Below are positions 12,734 through 25,400 of a stretch of 64,000 bases of DNA, in pieces. A program made the position numbers and the translations under genes. The DNA is from Dendrobium chrysotoxum (lineage: Eukaryota; Streptophyta; Magnoliopsida; Asparagales; Orchidaceae). The notes beneath the pieces were generated by a model. The model was given only the letters and a program-made list of their open reading frames with translations, made no database searches and was not told the DNA's origin. The DNA lies in contig CM034297.1 in the NCBI GenBank assembly GCA_019925795.1, positions 51,665,941 to 51,729,940 on the forward strand. Direction: 5' to 3'. How positions within the stretch are numbered: position 1 is the first letter of the stretch; every line of letters begins with the position of its first letter.

Positions 12734-13275
12734 TTATGTTTGAAGGATAATGTTATAAAAATTAATATAATTAGAGATAGAATTATAGCTTTAAAGATTA
12801 TTATTGATGCTAAGATTATTAATATTATAAGTGCTTATGCTTCTCAAGTAAGTTTGGGTATGGGTCAAAATTAAAATTTTGGAATGACTTAAAAGAATTA
12901 ATACAAAAGATACCTTTTGAAGAAAGAGTTTTTATTGGAGGAGATTTAAATGGACATATTGATAGAGAGGTAGATGATTTTAAAAGCGTTCATGGTGGCT
13001 ATGAGTTTGGAACAATAAATGAAGATGTTAAGATTATATTAGATTTTTGTTTGGCTTATGATTTTTTTAATTACTAATAACTTATTTAATAAAAGGAATG
13101 AGCATCTCATCACTTATAAAAATATATATAATACAACTCAGATTGATTATTTTTTTATAAAAAAATTAGATCATTTAGATTGCAAAGAATATAAAGTTAT
13201 TTTTAGTAAAAATTTATATACCCAACATCGATTATTAGTTTTAGACTTTAAGAAAAAGGGGCAGAAAATAAAAAT
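12734..13275 (+). pseudogene. RTE endonuclease domain, frameshifted
   Basis: Pieces in shifting frames match the RTE endonuclease: INIISAYASQV near 12820-12850, FIGGDLNGHIDREVDDF near 12930-12980, HGGYEFGTINED, then HLITYKN, QIDYFF and QHRLLVLDF at 13090-13250. The GDLNGH and final QHRLL elements are the expected catalytic surroundings of this nuclease, which nicks target DNA for priming. Frame breaks occur near 12850 and 13060. The N-terminal catalytic part is missing. Confidence 0.75.
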
Positions 13276-13788
13276 AAAGTAAAACGATATTCTAGGATTA
13301 GATGGGGGCATTTAAAGAATATTAAAAAAATTATTTTTGAGAGTGAGATTTTAGATCTTAAGATTTTATCTGTGCATGAGGATGCTAATGTTATGTTGAA
13401 AAAAGTGGCTAGTGATATTAAAAGGTGTGCTTGGAGTATCAAAAGCAAAAACTCCTAATAGTAAAAATAGTTGGTGGTGGAATCCAAATGTGTAAGCAAA
13501 GATTAAAAATAAAAAGATTTGTTATTAAAACTAGTTTAATTATAAAAATTTTGATAATTGGGAATGATATAAAGAGGCATGTAAGGAATCTAAGAAAGCA
13601 ATATGCAATGCAAAAATCTTAGCTTTTAGTGATTTATATAATATATTATATACTAAGGAGGGAGAAAGATATATGTATAAGTTAGCCAAACAAAGTGTTA
13701 GGAGTAGTAAGGATTTAGTTCAAGTGAAGTGTATTAAAAATGAAGATAAAAAATATTTTATTTAGAATATGATATTCAATAAAGGTGG

Positions 13789-14847
13789 ATGAGATATTTT
13801 GTTAAACTTTTTAATGAAGAATGTGAAAACACGATTGACTGTAGTGACCTTAGCACCCTAAATAAAAATAAAGATTTCTATTTTTATCGGCGCATTTGTA
13901 AAACTGAAGTTAATAGTGCTTATATTCAAATCATTAAAAATATGGATGCAGGAGCTAATACTTGTGTTCAAACACAAGGTGGTTTGACCAAGTCTTTCCC
14001 TATTTTGGTTGGATTAAATCAAGGATCAGCCTTAAGCCCATATCTTTTTGCTTTGGTCGTGGATGTTCTCACTAGACACTTGCAAGAGGATGTACCTTGG
14101 TGTATGCTTTTTGCTGATGATATTATTCTCGTTGATAAGACTAGAGAGGGAGTTGAAGGTATACTTGAATTATGGAGGTCAACTTTAGAGTCTAAAGGTT
14201 TTCACTTAAGTAGATCTAAAACAAAATATATGGAGTGTAATTTTAGTAGTAATAGACCTAGTGAGAGGATTGTGACTTTGGGCAATCAAGTCATTAATAA
14301 GAGTACATATTTTAGATATCTTGGATCTATTGTTCAGAGTGATAGTGAAATAGATGGGGATATTATAAGCGGAATTCAAGTTGGTTGGTTGAAGTGGAGG
14401 AATGCATCGGGCTTGTTGTGTGATAGAAAAGTACTCCTCAAACTTAAGGGAAAATTCTATAAGATGGTGGTGAGACCTGCAATACTTTATGGTGCCGAAT
14501 GTTGGCCATTAAAAGAGAATCATAATACTAAGTTAAGTGTTGCAGAGATGAGGATGCTCAGGTGGATGAGTGGCTTTACCCTTAGAGATAGGATACGAAA
14601 TAAGCATATATGTGAAAAGGTTGGAGTAGCTCCAGTGGAAGATAAGATTAGAGAGAGTTGCCTTAGATGGTTTGGTCACATAAAATGGCGGCCTTCTGGT
14701 GACCCAGTTAGGAAAGTAGAGGTATTAGATTTGACTTATGTTAAGAAAGGTAGAGGAAGACCTAAAAAGACTTGGTTAGAAAATATTAGAAATGATCTTT
14801 CTTTATTAGATTTAAATGAGAATTTGACTTTTAACATGACACAATAG
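13789..14847 (+). pseudogene. RTE reverse transcriptase lacking its finger region
   Basis: This 352-codon open frame has the catalytic FADD at 14110-14121, GLNQGSALSPYLFAL before it, and the plant RTE C-terminus RMLRWMSGFTLRDRIRN...CLRWFGHIKWRP...GRGRPKKTW. Between residue ~39 (FYRRICKTEV) and the block starting YIQIIKNMDAG, roughly 120-150 residues of the usual RT are absent. These normally hold the conserved NYRGI, FGFMPGRS and the first catalytic Asp (LEKAYDR). The ORF is open but would not be catalytic. A shorter, rearranged copy of the same family lies at 47066-47930. Confidence 0.85.
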
Positions 14848-14895
14848 AGAAAAAGGATTCATGTAGCTGACCCCACATAGTGGGATAAAGGCTTG

Positions 14896-14911
14896 ATGTT
14901 GTTGTTGTTGT
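14896..14911 (+). repeat. (gtt)n 3' tail of the RTE element
   Basis: The gttgttgttgttgt run directly follows the conserved 'agtgggataaaggcttgat' end. It is the simple-repeat tail found on plant RTE elements instead of poly(A). Confidence 0.8.
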
Positions 14912-15234
14912 ATATTAAATTAATTTATTTAATTATTTAAATAATTCAAAATTTGTACATGTCAATATAAGGGAACCAAAATAGGTTCACCAATTCATCG
15001 ATTGAACTAACAGTTTTGACCAGTTCAACTTAGTTTGATTTAGAAACAATTTTTAGGATGTACCAGACTTGACTTATGACCGGTTCTTGATTAAACTGAT
15101 TAGATTGGCCAATGTGGTCTGATTTTTAAAACCCTGATTTTAATCATTATGTATAAATGAATAATCTGCTACATCAAAGGTACACTACATTTTGGCCTAC
15201 CTATAACTATTGGAAATTAACAATTACTTGCCTT

Positions 15235-15700
15235 TGTTGATTCAGATTGTGTTGGAGATAAACAAGAGCGGGCGTAAGTCCACCACCAACTTCTGCATTT
15301 TTCTTGGCACAAATATCATTAGTTGGTGTGCCCAAAAGCAATCAACCATGGCACGCTCGTCTACATAATTTGAATATCGAGCTCTCACCACTGCAACCAC
15401 TGAAATTACCTAGATTTTTCATCTGCTCTGTGAGTTCAACATACCCATTACACATCCTGCACCTTTATACTATGAAAACATTTCAGCTATATCTCTTGCA
15501 AACAATCTAGTATTTTATGTCCGAACTAAATACATCGAAATAAATCACAACTTTATTCGGGAATGCTTCAAATCAAACCGCATCGTTCATCACATTTCAA
15601 CAACAGATCAAATAGCTGATATCTTTACCAAAGGGATCCCCACCACAAGATTTCATGTTCTTCAGGACAAATTAACTCTAACTTCTCGGACATTTAGGGG
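15235..15700 (+). pseudogene. Ty1/copia polyprotein C-terminus (RNase H)
   Basis: Translated blocks in order are GDKQER.STT.FCIFLGTNI, ISWCAKKQSTMARSST, Y..IE..H.FIRECFKSNR near 15524-15570, and ISTTDQIADIFTKGI near 15595-15640. This is the RNase H end of a copia polyprotein, which degrades RNA in the RNA:DNA hybrid. Frameshifts break it, including one after MARSS near 15360. Nothing upstream of RNase H is present. A ttaggggg polypurine tract at 15694-15701 closes it. Confidence 0.85.
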
Positions 15701-15703
15701 GCC

Positions 15704-15990
15704 TGATAACATTAGTGTTAAAGGTAACACTAATAATGAAGGAACATCAAATTCACTATGCTCTCCACCTCCTCTGTGCCCTGACAAGCCGCGGACTACA
15801 GCTGTTCTCTCCACCATCAGATTATAACAAACTGATGCTTTATTAATAGTTTGATATTCCGGTTGTAGCTGTACAAAACCTTACTTAGTCAAATAGATAT
15901 ACACAGGAGGGAGAAGGATAAGATTCTACAATAAGTTTTATGCTCTCATTAATGTTGTTTCCTGTGTGAGTTCTGGTTGTTCGTGAGAAC
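15704..15990 (+). repeat. Copia 3' LTR (right edge approximate)
   Basis: The LTR begins TGATAACATTAG directly after the polypurine tract. It is about 290 bp, and the right edge is set only by loss of LTR-like composition around 15975-15995, where a CA-type end is possible. No 5' LTR lies in the window, so the copy is truncated. Confidence 0.6.
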
Positions 15991-18385
15991 AGATGTTACA
16001 GTAGCTGTTACGAAGGAAGTTATCAGTTTATTTTTGGCATCATTCCATGTATACTTCTCATCACAGGTTGCCATCAAGAAAATGAACAAAAAGTATTACT
16101 TCTGGGAGAAGTGCATGAATCTTCGGGAAGTAAAGATAATATTTTGGCCAAATGAATCTCTTTATTAGTTGGATCTTATTTTCAGAGATGATAAGCCTTT
16201 ATTTTACCGTTTCTTCCGAAAATGAACCATCATAATATTGTGATATAAAAGAGACAAGCCTTTTTTTTAGAGTATGAAATTCGGTATATAGAGAGGAGGA
16301 TTCAGTTTAATTCATTTATTAATTGATTTGATTATAATCCATGAAAGCACTGTTTAAAGAAATGGAATTTAGAAAATATAAATCAAATTGAGTTTAAATA
16401 TTACGATATCTAAACCTACTTAATTCAAATTTCAAACAAATTATTATCCAAAGATTTAATTAAAATCTAATTTCAATTAAAATAAAGACATAATTATAAT
16501 TCAATAATTTAATTGGATTGTTTGAAAATAATTAATTAACTTAATTTTGTGTTGCATCAATTCTATTAGGCCTAAAAATTTGAGAGATGAAATTGTTAGC
16601 GTTTGTGGAGCATTAAGAATTCAAGCGTTTGGACAACTATTCGAAATGAGTTCATCTAGCTTATCCTTCAATAAATATAGCCTCTGTCATATTTCTTCAT
16701 AAAATGTAGTAGAAGGTTTGGGTGGGTACGAAAATTGTAGAATTTGAAGCTTAAAGATCTAGAACATGCATTTGCTTAATACGAATTTTTATTTATAAAG
16801 TTTTAGTCACGTGCATTTAATGCACATAATAAAACTAATATATATATATATATATTTGCATCTTCATGCCAGATGAAGTATCATTTACTTTTGAATTCTT
16901 AACAAAGAGTACTCTGTAGGGCTCATTTGGTTGCTTGAAGTTAGAATATATGAAATGGTAATATTTTGATTCATTAAACAAGTTAAAATAAAATTATCAT
17001 TTTTATTATGTTCATTAACATGATTTTTGTGATGAGGTGTAAGATGATAAATAAAATTGTCATAATTTATATGAAGTGGTGCGAGAAGCATTTGACTATA
17101 ATGATTGCAATTAGGTTTAATGTGCTTGAGGAGGATTTTGATAGGGGAAGATCTCTTGTTAATGCCAAAAGCTATAGGGTTGTGATTGTTAAAGTGTTGA
17201 TTGGCAACAATATAGCCGAGAGTTGCATTAAGATAAAAATTTTTCCAATGTATTTTGTCCTGACTTACTATTGTAGGTATGTCTAATAATTTTTTTTCAC
17301 CCTTCTCTTGATGTTGAAGATTAAATGCTAATGATGATTATGATCACTTGATGCACTCCTTATAGAATTTCTCAAAGCAAAATTATGGACCCTTGCAAAA
17401 AACTTTTGTGCTACTTTTTCTTGTCATGCTTCGCATTATAAAGTTGCTATGTGTGGAAAGAATTTCTCTTTACCATAAATTTGAAATTGGCTTTGTATGA
17501 CATGATTTGTTCATCCATCATGTCCTCTTTTATGGAATCTCCTGTAGAATTTATGTCCAGAATGGAGCTTCTTGAAGAGGTGTAATATCATGATCTCTTG
17601 TTATGAAAAAGGAAGAAAAAAGAAACTACATTATAGGAAAAATATTTATAATTTTCAGAAGGATATCATATCATTAGATTTATCTCTACCATGAAATAAT
17701 GTTTGGAGGGCTTAATCATATGACAATTATCAAGATAGGGATAATATATAGTTATATTATTGGTAATTGTGGAGTAGCAGTCAATTTCTTGAAGCTCAAG
17801 GAACACGTCATATACTTAACTGGTGACTAATGGTATGACTTCTATTTCATAAGATAGATGCTATGAAAGATACATATGAAATAGGACTATTTATAATATA
17901 TGTATAATGGTATTGACTCTAATTACTATAATAACGTATACTATATTGTAAAATCCAAGACTGAGTTAGTTTTTGACTCAGATTGAGTTAATTTTTGACT
18001 CGGATCGATCTTGATTCAAGTCTAGTAAAGAACAAGATCTTTGTCTATCTGGTATTCAAATTGATTATGAGCAGAAAATTAGATAAAATATACTCGAGAT
18101 TAGGAGTATTAATATTTGACACGACTCAAAATCGGACTCGACCCGAAAAATTCCTATCTTTAAATAAAATGTGTGTGGCAAATATGTATATTAGTATATT
18201 TTTGCATGTGTCTATTATTCTTTGTCATTGCTATCTTTATGTTGAACAACGAAGCTACACATACATGTTTCCTAGAGATATACAAAGAGAATTTTCTATT
18301 GCATGTGTAGGAAAATTTGTTAAGATGAGCTAATTGGGTTATTTTTTTCCTCAAAAACTGCTAGGAAATTATTTTCTCAGTTTTG
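15991..18385. other. Unassigned AT-rich DNA, possibly the left flank of the old CACTA
   Basis: No gene recognised. There is a (TA)n run near 16842-16855 and a local repeat near 17950-18010 (gagttagtttttgactc against gagttaatttttgactc). Short frames near 17008-17286 and 17995-18333 match no family I know. The left terminus of the CACTA that starts coding at 18386 should be here or further left, but I could not find a convincing CACTA end. Confidence 0.35.
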
Positions 18386-21300
18386 ATGGATAAGAGTTGG
18401 ATATCAAAACCGAAATGGAGTACTGATTATATTGAAGGTGTTGAGAATTTTTTGGAATTTGCAATTCAAAGTTAAAGTTCAGCACAAAAAATTTTATGTC
18501 CATACAAATTATGCATTGACAGATATTTTCATTATGTAAAAGATGTCAAGTTGCATTTACTCTCAAAAGGATTTTTTCTTGGATACGTTGTTTGGAATTG
18601 ACATGGAGAGGAACATGCTTTTATTGCTAAAGTTGCAAGATCAGAAACATATAGTGATACCGGTAATGTTATTAAAGTACAAACTCAAGGTGAGCAGCCA
18701 AAAAAAAATGATATAGAAGGATTGTTAAGAGACACATTCTGCTCAGGGAATGCCAATTTAGATGATGAACATAATGAAAATAATATAGATCTGACAAATG
18801 ATGATGCGATGAAATATGATGATTTATTGCTAGAAGCAGGAGCAGAATTATACCATGGCTGTAAGCCATTCACGAAGTTATCCTTCATCCTACATTTATT
18901 TCATCTAAAGTGCTTACACTCTTGGTCTGCAAGATCTTTTGATCAATTGATTGAGTTATTGATTGAAGCTTTCCCTGATGGTTCACTGCTACCTAAGAAT
19001 ACATATGAAGTAAAGAAGATAATGAAAGTGTTCGATCTTGGATACACAAAGATAGATGCTTGTCCAAATGATTGTTGTCTATTTTGGAAAGACAGATCTA
19101 ATCAAGAGGTTTGTCATATTTGTGGTTCTTTACGGTGGGCTGGTGTTAAAAAAGTACAGCTAGAGGAAAGAAAAATCAAATAAAGTCTGGTAAGGTTGTT
19201 TGATACTTCCCATTGATTCTTAGGCTTCAAAGATTGTTTAAAACAAAAAAATTTGCTGAAGAGATGATTAGGCATGCCAAACATAGAAATATAGATGGGT
19301 TATTACGACATCCAGCTGATGGAGAAGCATGAAAATCCTTTGACTCTAGATACCCTAATTTTGCTTCAGATCCATATAATATTCGTCTCGCTTTAGCAAG
19401 TGATGGTTTTAATCTATTTAAGATTATGAGTAGTACACACAGCATTTGGCCCGTACTTTTGGTTATTTATAATATGCCTCCTTGGATTACAATGAAACAA
19501 ACTTCTTTCATTCTGTCTACTATTATACTAGGGGAGAAGAGTCCAAAAAATAATATTGATGTCTATCTCCAACTACTAACAAATGAGTTGTCTGAATTAT
19601 GGCATGGAGTGATATCCTACGATGTAATATCTTGATAATCTTTTAACTTATGAGCTGTATTAATGTGGACGATCAATGATTTTCTAGCTTATGGTATACT
19701 TTCTGGTTGGAGCACTAAAGGTAGATTTGCTTGTCCTTATTATGCCGAAAATACAAAGTCTTTATGGTTATATAGAGAAAAGAAATTCTCATATATGGGT
19801 CATCGTCGTTGGCTACCAGAAAATCACTATTTCTATCGACAGAAATAGTACTTTGACAATACAGAAGAGATCTGTAAAGCACCTAGAAGGAATACTGGTA
19901 GTGACATTTTAAAAAAATTATAAAATGTTCAGTTTCTATTGGGCAAATCTAGAAGCTTGAAAAGAGGGCACACTGTAGAATTTAGTGAACATCATATTTG
20001 GAAGAAAAATCCAATTTTCTTTGAGCTACCCTATTAGGAGTATAATTTACTACCACACAATCTTGACGTCATATATATTAAAAAAAATGTATGTGATAAT
20101 TTCATTGGCACTTTACCTGATCTTAAAAAATCTAAAGATAACTTGCAAGCACGATAGGATTTAGTTAACATTGAAATTAAAAGTGAGTTGCATCCACAAA
20201 TTTTTGAAGATGGTTCTTATTTTTTGCCACCAACTTGCTTCACAATGTCAAAAAAGAGAAATTGATGTTTTGTCAAGTTTTGAAAAATATGAAATTTCCC
20301 AAAGGTTATGCATCTAATATCTCAAGGTGTACTAATATTAATGAATGTAAGATTGTGGGCCTAAAAAGTCATGATTGTTATGTGCTAATTGAAGAAATTA
20401 TACCCATTGCTTTGAGGTCATGTTCTTCTTCCGATGAAATTATACATATTCTTGTGGAGATTTCAAAATTTTTGAAGTCAATTTGTGCTAAGGTTATCGA
20501 TCCGAACATGCTAGACATACATCAGAATGATATTGCAGCAACATTGTGCAAAATGGAAAGATCACTTCTATCATTCTTCACGATCATGGTTCATCTACTT
20601 ATTCACTTGGCCGAGGAAGTAAAATTAGGTGGTCTGGTTCAGTATAGATGGATGTATCTGTTTGAGAGGTATTTCAATAGTAATTATTAATTTAAGTTAT
20701 TATTATTCCTCTTAACATAATCTTCATAAAGCTTTTTATTATTACAGATTTCTCTTAGTATTAAAAGACTATGTAGCTAATAAAGCACAACCTGAAGGTT
20801 TTATTGCGGAGGGTTATATTACTAAAGAAGGGATAACTTTCTGTTCTAAATATCTAGAGCGGTCTCAATTTTTGAATAAAGGCGCAACAACAGCTGAGGT
20901 ATAATTTATTTTTAAATTTTTAAGCGGTGGTACTCCCTTAGGAAAGGTGACTTCATTCAACTTAGATGATAATTCTTTGGTTCAAGCACATAGATATGTC
21001 CTCTGACATTATGATAATATTAAAAGTTATAGACAATGTTTCAAAGATAGAGAGAGAAGAAAGCGATGCAGGCATACACATCTAACGATATCAGATTTAG
21101 AGAGACTTATCAATGAAAGATTTCACGAGTGGTTGCGTGATACGGTATGCTTTCGTTATTTATATTTCTTAAACTTCATAAATGATATTAAATTAAAGTA
21201 TTTGACATAGTGAATTAATTTTTTCATTCCTTGTTAGGTTTCAAGTTCTAATGATTTGAAAATCTCAGAAGAAATCAAAGCACTGGCTAAGGGCCCCAAT

Positions 21301-21732
21301 AAAATTATAAATAGATACACGGGTCTTCTCATTAATAGTTATATTTTTCACATAAAAGAATGAGATGAAGGCAAAAAAATACAAAACTTTGGTGTGGTTA
21401 ATACAACAGAGATTGGGAATTTTAGTTATTATGGAAAAATTAATGATATAATTGAAATTAATTACTCTAACATATTCAAGGTGATATTATTTAAATGTGA
21501 TTGGGCAAACACAAGTTCAACATGCATAAAATAAGATGAATTTGGTTATACATTTGTGAACTTCTCATGGCTTATTCATACAGGTCAGAAAATTCAGGAT
21601 AATCCTTTTATTTTCTCTTCACAAGTAGAGCCTGTATTCTATATTGAAGATGCTAAAAATCTGAATTGGAATTTTGTTGTGAGAGTTAAACCACGAGATG
21701 CATTTGATTGTAATATTTATTTGTGCTTGTAA
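18386..21732 (+). pseudogene. CACTA TNP2-type transposase with DUF4218 and DUF4216
   Basis: TNP2 proteins cut and join CACTA ends. Domains in order: the Transpos_assoc N-terminus (MDKSWISKPKWSTDYIEGVE at 18386; CP..C.NR...V..HL..KGF..GY..W.HGEE to 18640), then the transposase core (YHGCKPFTKLSFILHLFHLK, ACPNDCCLFWKD, HICGSLRW at 18840-19150; RHPADGEA, LALASDGFNLF, STHSIWPVLL, NNIDVYLQ to 19580; MWTINDFLAYGILSGWSTKG and YMGHRRWLP to 19830). DUF4218 spans about 20350-20900 (LKSHDCYVLIEEIIPIALR, RWMYLFERY). DUF4216 spans about 21400-21720 (VILFKCDWAN, EPVFYIEDAKN). Introns with gt...ag are still readable near 20670-20747 and 21145-21238. Several stops and frameshifts kill it. Confidence 0.85.
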
Positions 21733-22009
21733 GTATATAAAACCAAAATATATTATAATGTTGTTGATGGCTTTCATGATAAAATTGGAATTTTGAAGGT
21801 TTTATGATTATATATATGTAGCCTACTAAACATTATGCTCTTTAATATATTGCTCTATACATTGTTTATTTAGTTGGCATGATTAGTTAGTTTATTGTTT
21901 AGATGGCTTATGACCTTTGCTCACTTAGTCTTTAGATGCATTGAACTTATTATAATAAATATTATTTTGTTGATGGCTTTCATGACAATATTGGAATTTT
22001 GAAGGTTTT

Positions 22010-22130
22010 CAAATTAATTAGTCTAATATATTCAAGTTTAACGTGTGTAAAAATAAGATGAATTTGGTTATACACTTGTGAACTTCTCAAGGATTATTCG
22101 TACATATCAGAAAATTCAAGAACTTCTTGT
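22010..22130 (+). repeat. Partial duplicate of the DUF4216 exon
   Basis: This segment repeats about 120 bp of 21465-21590, including 'aataagatgaatttggttat' and 'gtgaacttctca' with small differences. It is preceded by a second copy of 'gttgatggctttcatga' (21762 and 21969). It is an internal duplication inside the old CACTA, downstream of the transposase stop. Confidence 0.65.
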
Positions 22131-22400
22131 TGCTTGTAAATATAAGTCTTTAATATATCACTCTTTAATATATTATTCTTTATATATTATTCTTTATATA
22201 TTGTTCTTTATATGCTGTAATTTATATATTGTTCCTTGTTAATGCTAAACACTTTTGATTTTTTTCTTTGCAGGAAATGACAGGAGGTAGTATTTTCAAA
22301 CGAGCAAAGAAGGTAATATACAGAGGTGGATCTAGTACAGAAGGATCAAGTATAGGTGAAAATAATAGGGAGACTAAATCAACCATCCCTTCTACTCCAG

Positions 22401-22405
22401 TACAC
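22401..22405. repeat. Left target-site duplication TACAC
   Basis: tacac here is repeated at 44466-44470, immediately outside the two LTRs. A 5-bp duplication is the standard product of Ty3/gypsy integration. Confidence 0.9.
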
Positions 22406-25400
22406 TGTTTGATTAAAAAAATATGGTTTTGAAGAAGGTTTAATTTTCTTTGGGAAAGTTAAATTTCTGGAATTTGAATATTTGAAATCGAACACTTATT
22501 ATGAATGATATATCACCCTGAAAGGTGAACATATCGTTTCCTAAAAGGTTCAGATTACAAATCTTTGAATTTATCTGATTATCGTAGTCAAACTCGAGGA
22601 GAAACAACAAATGATCTCAAAAGATCAAAATGATGTTAAATCTAATGTTTAACTATAATAATCTATTAAAGAGATCATTAATTTCATAATCAAGATCATG
22701 ATAATAGAACGATATATCTTTCCAAGGAAAGAGGATATCGTCTATTATCGATCATTTGAAAAAGAGGATAATGATCATTATCTTTTGAATTTCCCAAAGA
22801 TAATTAATTAAGGATTTGAAAAAGCTTAATTTTAAAAATCTGGTCTGGGTTTTTAAATCTCCTACGAGCGCAAGCCCTCGTAGTTAATTACATCGTAGGA
22901 AACCAGAAAATTTCCTACGAATATTCTTGATTAAAATAGCGATACGAATTTTATTTAAGAATTTCAAAGCTAGATGTCAAAGGAGGTTAAGGGTTGGAAA
23001 TTCAATAGGGATTAGATCAAATTTGAGCAATTATTTCTGGAGTCAAAGGAAGAAGAGTAGGAGGTGCTTTGAGATTCTGAATTACTTCAGAAACACCTCA
23101 AACTATCCTAAGTGTTGAGCTTGAATTTGATTGAAAGAGATTTTTAATTTGAATGGTCAATTTTATTAGAAGGTGGGAATTATATTCCCGGAAGATTGAG
23201 TTCTTAAGATTGAAGACATGCCTCAGAACCTAAGTCTAAAATGGGTACTTAAAACCAGTGACCCAGAACCTAGCTAATGCAGTACAATCTGGACTTATCC
23301 CGGCCTGGATTGGGGAGCCAGCTAAACCACCTAAATACTTTAAAATCATGAGTCAAAGTCTTTATGAAAGAGTGATTAAGAATGTTGTTTAAGATTTATT
23401 TAAGGAGAGCGGGGCTGACATCTAGAGCAGATTCCTATTTAGCCCCTTAACATATGTTGGGTTAAATGTCTAGATAAAAATGCAATTAAGAATTAGACTC
23501 AATTTTAATTTGTTACTAATGCGATGCATGCTAGTTGACTCGATGAAATACTTAAATCAAAATGAAGCAGTTTTAAAATACGCTTAAAAAATAAGTTTTA
23601 TCCTAGAGATTGCACAACATCCCCTTGGACAGAACTGCACCCTAATAGGCCAGGTGGTCTGCCAGAACCCGCAGGCGGGGAGGTGCCTAACACGGATGAG
23701 AAAAGTCAATATGTATGCATGAAAAACTCCCGGCGAGTCCGGGCTTACTTCTTAAGAGCGTTAGAGTTTCTATCTGAGCTTAAAAATTTTAATTTTGTTT
23801 AAGTAGAAAAAGTTTATGACCGTACCCTCACGAGCCTCCGATCGGGTTTCAGGCTAAATCAAATACGACATGCAATAGCGCCAAATAAACTACTAAAAGC
23901 ATGCGGGTCCTTAATCGCAATCAACACATCAATTAAATCATTTAAATAATTAAATCAATTAAATAAATGCTCAAACTGAAAGTCCATAGGCAAGTGCCCT
24001 TAATAATACAACCCAGGGTCTGCAGTAAAGTAAAGTGGCCGGGTACCACTGACTACAACCCGGATTCTATTCCTAAGACTCAAGTGACTTTGAGATTTAA
24101 GATTCTTCTCGTTCTTCACTTCTTCGTCTCCTTAGAACTCCTTGGATCGTCGGGTCTAGATATCCAAATGAAAAGAAACTCCCCCTGGACAGGGGTGTTA
24201 TCTTTTCTCTTTGGATATTTAAACTTCATCCTAATTTGGATCTCCAAATGGATAGGAACTCTCCCCTAAGGGATGTTCCTTCCTCTTTGGATTCCAAATT
24301 GGATGTTTAAACATCTCAATCTCAAAGTACTTTAAATTTACAACTCAATTTACATTCAAATTACATCAATTAAAAAATTAAAAATCTAGACTCAACAACC
24401 TGCAGGGTTATCCTAATAATCAGCAGTTTATATTTGACATCCCAAGCAGTTATATATTTGAAATTAAAATGCTCAAACCAGCCACACTTGGCCATGCTCT
24501 TTTTGATTTAAAGGGGGACTTAAGCAATTTTCTGGAGCATATGTGCAATTTAATAATTATGATTTTTGCCCCCTTTAATTTATGCCCTGTATGAGCATGG
24601 CCACCTGCATAAGATTGAATTAGTACAAATCGTCCCTAGCCTAGGGGTAGATCTAATCGTACAATCAATCACATCACAGAGTGCAGTAAATAAATAAACA
24701 AACACATCAATTCTACTATTAGCAAACAACATGCAGTAAAAGCTCGAAAACCCGGCACACAGTAGAAAAGTAAACACCGGCCTAGCCTAAGACTAGAGTT
24801 GGTTGTCCTAGCAAACCATCTAAAGTATGTGAGGTAGGCTGTGTGGCTTTGATATGTCCTAAATAGGCAATTGATTGAAATTGTTTAAAGTTCAAGTTGG
24901 TTGAAGGTTCAAGGGAAGATTTAATTTGAATTTAAATATTAATGACTTGAAATTGATTTTAAATTTGATTTTAATTATTTGTTGGATACCACCTTTGTTT
25001 CACACCGAGGCCGTGAAGTTTATTTCACCTTCATTGGGGCTAATTTAATAGCCTCGTAGGCCTGGGTTACCCAGTGGTACCCGATATAATTAAGTGATTT
25101 GAGTTTGATTAATGTTTGAAGGTTGATTAAATTTTAATTAAATTTGATTGGTTGCTGGTTTTAAAGTTGATTTGGTGTTTTCTGGAATTTTTGATAATTT
25201 ATTGGATTTTGGAATTTTTCGGATTATTTTAATCATTTAATTAAGGGGTTAAAAGTTGACTTTTTAATTTAAAGGGTTTTCTAGAAATTTAATATTTTAT
25301 TGAAATACTAGACCTTAATACGATCAGTTCGACAGTAAGTATGCTAAAATTGGATTTTTCTACATTTTATTATGAAGGTTTCAAGTTTTGACTTGAATTT

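Larger units (their letters stand above)
12734..14911 (+). mobile_element. RTE-clade non-LTR retrotransposon, internally deleted
   Basis: An apurinic-type endonuclease remnant (12734-13275) is followed by a linker (13290-13770) and a reverse transcriptase (13789-14847). The element ends in a short 3' tail, 'gaccccacatagtgggata', and a (gtt)n run at 14896-14911, which is the usual RTE terminus in plants. Stops and frameshifts break the first half, while the RT half is one open frame. Nothing 5' of the mid-endonuclease is present, so the copy is 5'-truncated. Confidence 0.85.
11955..15137. mobile_element. Mutator-like (or hAT-like) non-autonomous element containing an RTE LINE
   Basis: A 9-bp direct repeat ttttaatca flanks the interval (11946-11954 and 15138-15146). 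Inside it, imperfect inverted ends share the core aaaatcagacc followed by acat (11961-11979 and, inverted, 15112-15128). A 9-bp duplication is the Mutator signature; 8 bp would suggest hAT. The inner arms also share ggttc/gaacc-rich sequence. The interior is very AT-rich, and the RTE element at 12734-14911 accounts for most of its length, leaving a host element of about 1 kb with no transposase. Confidence 0.5.

Noticed and set aside
16918..16945. gggctcatttggttgc, resembling a Harbinger/hAT MITE end
   Set aside because: No inverted partner (gcaaccaaatgagccc-like) or target repeat was found nearby.
23967..24269. 100-codon frame also present at 38514-38816, and a pair at 24580 and 39127
   Set aside because: They are identical in two places only because they lie in the two LTRs. 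No domain is visible and no codon-level constraint can be shown.
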